Shown here piece after piece: positions 58,202 to 64,000 of a stretch of DNA of 64,000 nt (position 1 is the stretch's first letter; the number at the start of each line of letters is the position of its first letter). Source of the stretch: Ctena decussata (taxonomy: Eukaryota > Mollusca > Bivalvia > Lucinida > Lucinidae); assembly GCA_963989385.1 (NCBI GenBank), contig OZ022502.1, forward strand, positions 12,449,001 through 12,513,000, read 5' to 3'. Position numbers and translations under genes: made by a program. The notes beneath the pieces were generated by a model that saw only the letters and a list, made by a program, of their open reading frames with translations, made no database searches and had not been told where the DNA came from.

Positions 58202-60427
58202 TTGTCAAAACGAAAATTAACAAAACCAGAAATAAGTATCTTACTGAGGGGTCTAAAATTTACACCAACTCCAATTAAAAGTAATACAACTGATTTAAAT
58301 ACTGACATTGACGAATTTTATAGAAAACTTAGACTAAAAGAATATTTCTATAATGACAACACAAACGATGATGATTCTCTTGTAAAGAATAAAAGTTATT
58401 TTATGCCTCCTAGAGGAAGAAATGAGACACTCGAAAAATATATTGATACAACCAAAACAATTACTTCGACACTTTCAGGATTGCAAGAAAATAATTCATT
58501 AAAACATAACATAAGCTCGGAAGAAAGAAAGGCAATAGAATCATTAGCAAATGATCCGAATATAATATTAAAAGAAGCTAATAAAGGTGGCGGAATAATA
58601 ATTATGAACATTGAGTTTTATAAAACGAAAGTACAGAATATGCTAAAAGATGAGACCTACTATAAACAAATAAATGAACAATGCTCCAAAGAATCATTTT
58701 CAAAAATAAAAGAATTATTCAAATTATCTAAAGATATTTCCACAAAAGAAAAAGACTATTTAATAAATTTCGATTTTAAAACAAGCACATTTTACGGACT
58801 TCCAAAAATCCATAAAAGTAAACTTATACAACACGCCTGTTCTAAAACAAACTCAGATTATATTGAAATTAACGATCCAGAGGATTTGGAATTCAGACCA
58901 ATCGTAGCCGGTCCAATATCGGAAACACATAGATTAAGCAACTTACTAGACATACTACTGAAACCTTTTGTAAAACATGTGGACAGTTATATTCAGGACG
59001 ATATGGACTTTTTAAGACATGTTCCCACAACTGTGGTTGACGAAACATTGCTTGTGTCTTTTGATGTCATTAGTTTATATTCAAACATTCCACATAATCT
59101 TGGCTTTGATGCTTTAAATTACTGGCTATCAAAATACCCAGATCTAATAAACGATCGCTTCACAAAAGAATTCATATCAGAAGGTTCCAGGACTATTCTT
59201 GAGAATAACAATTTTATATTCAATGATGTTTACTATAAACAAATTAAAGGCACAGCAATGGGTACAAAGTTTGCACCAACATATGCGACTCTAGTCCTCG
59301 GATTTCTGGAGCAAAAACTATATACTAAACTGCAGGAGAGTTATGGTATAGAAATTTCCAGTTTTGTGAAAGAAAACTGGAAAAGATTTTTAGATGATTG
59401 TTTCATCTTTTGGCAGAAAGATCTACACTTATTAAAATCTTTTCATGTACATCTGAATCAACTACACCCAGACATAAGGTTCACAATGGAAATAAATGAA
59501 AAGCAGTTACCATTTTTAGATGTACTGGTAATAAAAGATAAATACAATATTAAAACAGATATATTTTATAAAAAGACAGACTCAAAACAATACTTAAATT
59601 TCTTTTCATGTCATCCAAAGCATACCAAAGTAAATGTTCCATTTAATTTAGCAAAACGCATCAGAACGATAGTGTCCGATGATACTTTGACACAAAAACG
59701 AATGTCAGACCTAAGAACAGCATTGCGCCACAGAAACTACCCTAAAACTGTAATTAACAAAGGAATAGAAAAAGCTATGTCAATGTCCAGAAAAGAATGC
59801 TTAACCCCCAAAACGAAAGAAAGAAGTAATATTCTACCTTATGTATCCACTTGCAATCCTCAAAACAAAGAAATGTTTGGTATATTAAAAAACAATCTAA
59901 CGATTTTACAGGAAGACAATACCATGAGTGAAATTTTAAAAAATACTAGAATAATAAAAAGTAAAAGACAACCAAAAAACCTTAAAGGTCTTTTAATTAG
60001 ATCTAACTTTAACACCAGGAAGGCAGAAGTCAAAAAGTGCAAATCAGCTAAATGTGGTTTATGCCCATATTTGATAGAAGGCAACCAATTTAATTTTAAA
60101 GGTAAAATATTTACAGTGAAGACGTCAATGTCATGTACAGTTTCAAATGTAATATATGCTCTTTCGTGCAATGGATGCGGCGAATACTATATAGGCCAAA
60201 CTGGTGACAAACTAAGAAATAGGGTAACAGTACACAAGCAACAGATTAGAGACCCCTCGGTAAGACAAATACCAGTAAGCAAACATTTAGACGACTGTTG
60301 CAAAACTGAACCAAAATTTAAAATATTCCCGTTTTACAAATTGTTTACGGAAAACGTTTCAGCTAGGTTAAACATGGAAAAACATTTCATAAACACTTTT
60401 AATCCATTACTGAACAGTTTCAAATGA
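58202..60427 (+). CDS. P3: PLE ORF2, intact 741 codons (RT + GIY-YIG)
   Basis: Full open frame with motif A Asp288, motif B GTAMGTKFAPTYA, motif C FLDDC, the C-x4-C-x2-C finger and GIY-YIG catalytic residues in place. Position 1 is TTG at 58202 and the first ATG is codon 68, as in M2. The frame continues upstream into ORF1. The conserved DKG motif reads NKG (Asp127 to Asn, with Ile123 to Leu), a change not seen elsewhere in the array. Its effect is unknown, but the motif is near-universal in PLE proteins. It is the best-preserved RT core here. Confidence 0.9.
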   Translation: MSKRKLTKPEISILLRGLKFTPTPIKSNTTDLNTDIDEFYRKLRLKEYFYNDNTNDDDSLVKNKSYFMPPRGRNETLEKYIDTTKTITSTLSGLQENNSLKHNISSEERKAIESLANDPNIILKEANKGGGIIIMNIEFYKTKVQNMLKDETYYKQINEQCSKESFSKIKELFKLSKDISTKEKDYLINFDFKTSTFYGLPKIHKSKLIQHACSKTNSDYIEINDPEDLEFRPIVAGPISETHRLSNLLDILLKPFVKHVDSYIQDDMDFLRHVPTTVVDETLLVSFDVISLYSNIPHNLGFDALNYWLSKYPDLINDRFTKEFISEGSRTILENNNFIFNDVYYKQIKGTAMGTKFAPTYATLVLGFLEQKLYTKLQESYGIEISSFVKENWKRFLDDCFIFWQKDLHLLKSFHVHLNQLHPDIRFTMEINEKQLPFLDVLVIKDKYNIKTDIFYKKTDSKQYLNFFSCHPKHTKVNVPFNLAKRIRTIVSDDTLTQKRMSDLRTALRHRNYPKTVINKGIEKAMSMSRKECLTPKTKERSNILPYVSTCNPQNKEMFGILKNNLTILQEDNTMSEILKNTRIIKSKRQPKNLKGLLIRSNFNTRKAEVKKCKSAKCGLCPYLIEGNQFNFKGKIFTVKTSMSCTVSNVIYALSCNGCGEYYIGQTGDKLRNRVTVHKQQIRDPSVRQIPVSKHLDDCCKTEPKFKIFPFYKLFTENVSARLNMEKHFINTFNPLLNSFK

Positions 60428-60493
60428 CGTCATAAATATATGTGCACAATAACGTAACGGTATAACGCCGTTACTATGTATACAACGCCATTA

Positions 60494-60531
60494 TTCCCCT
60501 GATGATCTTATACAGTGAAATGCATAGGGAA
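60494..60531 (+). ncRNA. Hammerhead-like motif, terminal pLTR
   Basis: Core identical, 3680 nt downstream of the P2/P3 copy. Cleavage here would trim the 3' end of a P3-derived RNA about 135 nt before the array edge. Confidence 0.65.
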
Positions 60532-60619
60532 AATTAAATTATTTACAGACGTTCCATCTCGTTAGTTTGATTTTTATATACAGAGTTCTGGTTCCGGACA
60601 TTATTTTTGTATTTTTACC

Positions 60620-60645
60620 TATATATATATATATATATATCTATA

Positions 60646-60678
<33 letters not shown>
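60620..60678. repeat. (TA)n at the right edge of the PLE array
   Basis: TA repeats with two short interruptions follow TTTTTACCTATATAT, the last base run shared with the element, so the end point is ambiguous within ~8 nt. Confidence 0.9.
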
Positions 60679-62008
60679 TTTTCATGCTGAGCTAGACTGA
60701 TCAGACTGCGCTTGTGCCGGAGTGGGCTGATCTGTGTATCAGTGTAAAATCTGAAAGAGCAGAGTTCAAATTTATTGTTTAAATTTAGAAACAAGCGCTT
60801 TTGACGATTTCTTCCCATATAACATTTACTGAAAAAAAAGTATCCCATGTATCTGTGTGTGTGGCTTATATGTACAACGGACCGTGTTATGTATGTAAAA
60901 GTCGGTAATGTCGGTGAGTAATTAACGCATACACATTGCAACAAGCATTTCCATGGCACAAAGCGATATGTTATGCACACATTTTTAGCATCTGATAAAT
61001 TTCCTATTGGCCATCAACATGTTCATGAATAGCATGAACTGGAAGCCTCTTACAATGACACAGGTACAGAAAAAGGGCACAATTCAGAATTGTTAAAATT
61101 TGAAACTGTTAGGGATTCATTGACAATAGAGGGGTTGGTTGGATGGTGCGACGATGCTAGGTATAACTTCCAGTGCCGGGGCGTCCTACTGATTTGGATT
61201 ATAGTAGGTGCGGGTGGGGGTTGTGTGGGCGCTTTTCTTGCTTTTATAACACTCTCTTGTGTTGCCTTCTTACTTCAGCTGTACAAATGTACAGAGAAAT
61301 ATTTACACTCTTCGACGATTTCCTTAGATGAACCTATACTGGGCTGACGTTGTTCATACATCCACGAACAACACACATTCATGCAATCTTACGCGTTAGC
61401 AACGTCACGGATAATTCAGATAGATGATTGGCCGACGTAACGTTTGATATATGTCATGTCATAGTAACGGCTGCTGTACTTCATTACCAAACACGTTCGT
61501 TAATAACTATTTTTCGTCCTTTGCTTGGCGTTAAATTAGTCAGAACTTCACTAATGGGTAGCAAAATTGATGTGAAAACATAGCATAAATATAAAAGATA
61601 AATTTCATTTGTCGGGAGTTCATGGAAATACGAACGCAATGGGTTCCGTGCTTTGTTGTTCCCAAATGGTGTAAAGCAAGTTATTGTCCCAAACAACAGC
61701 AGCATGCATTTTCTTCTCAGAGTGTCAAAATTTTGTTCCAGTCACTGCCACTAATGCCACTTAAACCAAAAATAAACGTCAGTAAATATAAATTTATTTT
61801 CTTCTTTTGATGCAAGTTTAAATGTGCCAAGATTCCATAGACATGGGTTGCCAAGATTCCATAGACAGGGGTTTGAAATAGTCTTTCCTAAAATTTTGAT
61901 TCAGACCAAATGTGACTCAACAGTTGTGAAGAAAAGACTTGAAACAGGTCCATATAGTTATTTTCCTTGAGACATGCCTAAAACGGCCGGCCAAAACGTT
62001 GGGAAACT

Positions 62009-62059
<51 letters not shown>

Positions 62060-63943
62060 TGTGTTAAACTATTTCTTCAATTTGTTTTTCAAATAAATTC
62101 TACACTTGTTTTTACCTTACACCCGTGGATAATGCCACCATTCAATAAGTTAGAAATTAAATTCTTTGCTAAATAAAAGTTAGCAACAGAAAGTGCACTA
62201 CCAATCAGGTTCCCTTCAATAACAACTCCTGAAAATTTCACTGTTTTAGCTGGGCAAGCCTTCCTTTTGAAAAGAAGTTTTACTTTTGTTTGTCTATAGT
62301 ATTAGAAAAATCTTTTCTGAGTCTGTCTTTTATTTTAATGTATATTTTTCTGATACAGAAAATTAAAGATAAAAAAAAATAAATAAAAAGGAAGAATCTA
62401 GTGTCAGACGTCTGTCATCAGCCAATATTTGGTATATTTGCTACTGCCTGTCGTCTGTCACTAGCCAGTTATCGCTAAATTTGCTACTGCCAGACATCTG
62501 TCACTAGTCGACATTCGTTGAAACCTAGCAAATACAAGTTTTAGTTTGAGTATATTTAGACAAGTTATGATCATTGTCATGGGCTACTGGGTTTATGGTT
62601 CGTTCAAATTGGCGAACGGGCAGCGACTATGGACACAGAAGTCGTGGACTTGAGACTGCTGTAGTCGTGACTTTTCTATAGCCTCTGAATTATTTCTGCC
62701 ACACTATCATTGGTCGGAAATGATTGAAACGCCGTTGAAAAGACCGTTAAACAACTATCAGTGATCGGAAATAACTGAAACGACATTGAAAAGACCGTAA
62801 AACAATATGTGGAAAGCTGATGTTTGGCTGGTTGGTTGTTTTGGGTTTGACGACTGTTTGAGACAGTATTTCAATCTATATCGAGCCGTCTGTAAGAGAG
62901 ACGAAGACACTGATTCTCAAGAAAGTGGGACAAATGCTTTAAACGTATGTATAATTTTGTTTTGAGATGTCGATTTAATCAAATAAGTACATGCGCTGAA
63001 GTTTCTGCCACTATCTAAAACATTTAAGTTATAATATTGAATCAAATACATGGAAAGACTCACATGGCTATACCTGATAATGAAGGACCCCCCTATATTT
63101 TGCATGTCATAATTAAAGATGTCAATATTTACTTTCAATAATTTTGTAGACTTTCGGCGTGAAACAAATAGTTTTGACTTAGAAAGGTTGCATTTATCGG
63201 GTCCTTTCAACTCGTGATTAACGGAACACAATGCTTTGTTTAACGTATGACCGTTTCTTGTCACTGAGTTCTATCTATTTTACGAGTCCAAGCATTAACA
63301 ATGCATTCCAAAGTTTTGTGAGTGGCTAACATGGTTTGATTATTTTTACCAAGGAGGTCATAATCAGTCACCCTGACAGGTCATAAATATTTCTTTTACT
63401 ATCTATTGAATTAACATTTTGTTTTGACGTGTCCTTAACATTCCGAAAAAACGTAATTTTTCAAGTGTATTTTACGAGTCAAGCCAAAGTCACACAGTAT
63501 ATAAACAAGAAAGAAACCTATTGCCTGCCATGGAAGGGAGACGCCCCTCCTAGTCATTGGACAACTATCGTAACCCATATCGAATATGCTTCGTGGAAAA
63601 TAAGTTTAACGTTTCATAAAATTATTTTACGGGACGTATAATACAGGACAGTAATTCTGAGTAGCAAGAAGCTGATACACTCTTAAAAGGGATGCATTGT
63701 CTTATTTATTTAAAAACTTACACATGAACGGCCAATCGGAAGCTGCAAAAGATTGAAAACTACGGAGAAATTTTCAGTTTTTCATTTTTTTATATTATGA
63801 TTTCATGATTCAACAAAGTATTCGTTTAGTATTTATCTACTTCTTAAACTGAATTTGATATGTGCATATATGCGCTAAATATTTTACACTGATTGTACTG
63901 GGCAATTAAAATGAAACACTAATGCACTGTGGTCTTTTTTTAG
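60679..63943. other. Non-coding distal part of intron 3, with short repeats
   Basis: Small local duplications: a 23-bp direct repeat (GCCAAGATTCCATAGACA, ~61827-61872), ~46-bp units with GTCTGTCA(C/T)(T/C)AGCC and TTTGCTACTGCC (62405-62523), and a ~57-bp duplication (TCGGAAAT.A.TGAAACG..TTGAAAAGACCGT, ~62710-62805). A T/GT run lies at 62008-62063. No gene is supported. Confidence 0.5.
62008..62063. repeat. Poly(T) followed by (GT)n
   Basis: About 38 T then GT repeats. Confidence 0.9.
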
Positions 63944-64000
63944 GCATAAATCGACGTTCGAGCAGTCCCGTAGGCTACAGAAATGTGCCCCGAAAAATAC
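63944..64000 (+). CDS. Possible exon 4 of CARD gene, partial at window end
   Basis: A strong acceptor (GGTCTTTTTTTAG) ends at 63943. Reading on from the phase-1 end of exon 3, the 57 nt are open (G-INRRSSSPVGYRNVPRK). No domain is recognisable; a basic, Ser-rich stretch after CARD2 could be the linker before a helicase. The exon has only an acceptor and a compatible phase to support it and is cut by the window edge. Confidence 0.35.

Larger units (their letters stand above)
37988..60627. mobile_element. Penelope-like element (PLE) array: divergent tandem blocks, unit 3681-3682 bp
   Basis: The minus-strand block reads leftward from ~46340: 3' fragment M0, full units M1 and M2, then pLTR plus ORF1 start M3, ending in (TA)n at ~38000. 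The plus-strand block reads rightward from ~46338: 5'-truncated P0, units P1, P2 and P3, then a final pLTR piece ending in (TA)n at ~60620. Each unit is pLTR-like spacer, ORF1, ORF2. The Penelope RT fused to GIY-YIG, the tandem organisation, the hammerhead-like motif in the spacer and the 5'-truncated inverted neighbour are all known PLE traits. Copies differ by only scattered substitutions and 1-nt indels, so the array is young. Confidence 0.9.
36428..63943 (+). other. Intron 3 of CARD gene (if exon 4 is real), 27.5 kb
   Basis: Starts at the GTATGT donor after exon 3 and would end at the TCTTTTTTTAG acceptor at 63943. Apart from the tRNA-like units near its start and short repeats near its end, it is mostly the Penelope-like array. 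Confidence 0.4.

Noticed and set aside
37988..60627. LTR retrotransposon or DIRS interpretation of the array
   Set aside because: No protease, RNase H, integrase or tyrosine recombinase; the RT motifs with DKG and the C-terminal GIY-YIG are Penelope-type.
61090..61347. 85-codon ORF with a hydrophobic, membrane-like segment
   Set aside because: No splice sites, no homology recognised and no ATG at the start (TTG); it may be chance in intronic DNA.

Overview
The window is eukaryotic, AT-rich and repeat-dense. Long stretches lack genes, and the only host gene visible is a set of small exons separated by kilobase-scale introns with GT..AG borders. The repeat spectrum suggests a marine lophotrochozoan, most likely a bivalve mollusc: a Penelope-like element (PLE) array, TTAA- and TA-flanked DNA elements, a hAT-like MITE, retroposons, foldback elements and divergent tandem repeats. 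That placement is inference, because no taxon-specific gene was seen.

Layout. 1-28 kb is intergenic and made mostly of mobile or repeated DNA. It holds an (AATAC)n tract, a ~3.2 kb foldback-like element with subrepetitive inverted ends (4450-7668), a LINE remnant (7805-8245), two ~0.5 kb MITE-like copies (8453-9641), a palindromic GGATATCC repeat field (10290-11045), a SINE-like retroposon with a 16-bp target-site duplication (12039-12229), a 1.48 kb inverted-repeat element (13569-15048), an inverted minisatellite (20524-20925), a hAT-like MITE (22410-22551) and a divergent tandem array (25740-26990).

28.7-36.4 kb holds three plus-strand exons (28738-28888, 30423-30554, 36089-36427), all joined in phase 1. 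Together they encode two CARD-like death-fold domains, resembling the N-terminus of a RIG-I/MDA5-type receptor. A fourth phase-compatible exon may start at 63944 and run off the window. Intron 2 contains a decayed Tc1-type transposon (30802-32154). Intron 3 begins with two identical 115-bp units carrying tRNA-Thr-like sequences.

38.0-60.6 kb is the main feature: a ~22.6 kb array of a two-ORF PLE with a unit of 3681-3682 bp. It is arranged as two divergent tandem blocks meeting head-to-head at ~46340, with (TA)n on both outer edges. Each unit has a 392-aa ORF1 (coiled coil, then an N/Q/R-rich basic tail), an ORF2 of at least 741 codons (Penelope-type reverse transcriptase plus C-terminal GIY-YIG endonuclease), and a ~0.2 kb pLTR-like spacer. 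The spacer holds a hammerhead-ribozyme-like motif, and the array has seven of these. ORF2 has no AUG upstream of its conserved N-terminal motif. Its frame opens only within the end of ORF1, where a canonical U UUU UUA heptamer sits in the right phase for -1 frameshifting. This suggests RT is made as an ORF1-ORF2 fusion. No copy has both ORFs intact. Shared indels show that some copies derive from one another or from a common defective template.

If exons 3 and 4 belong to one gene, the whole PLE array lies inside an intron of an innate-immune-receptor-like gene.
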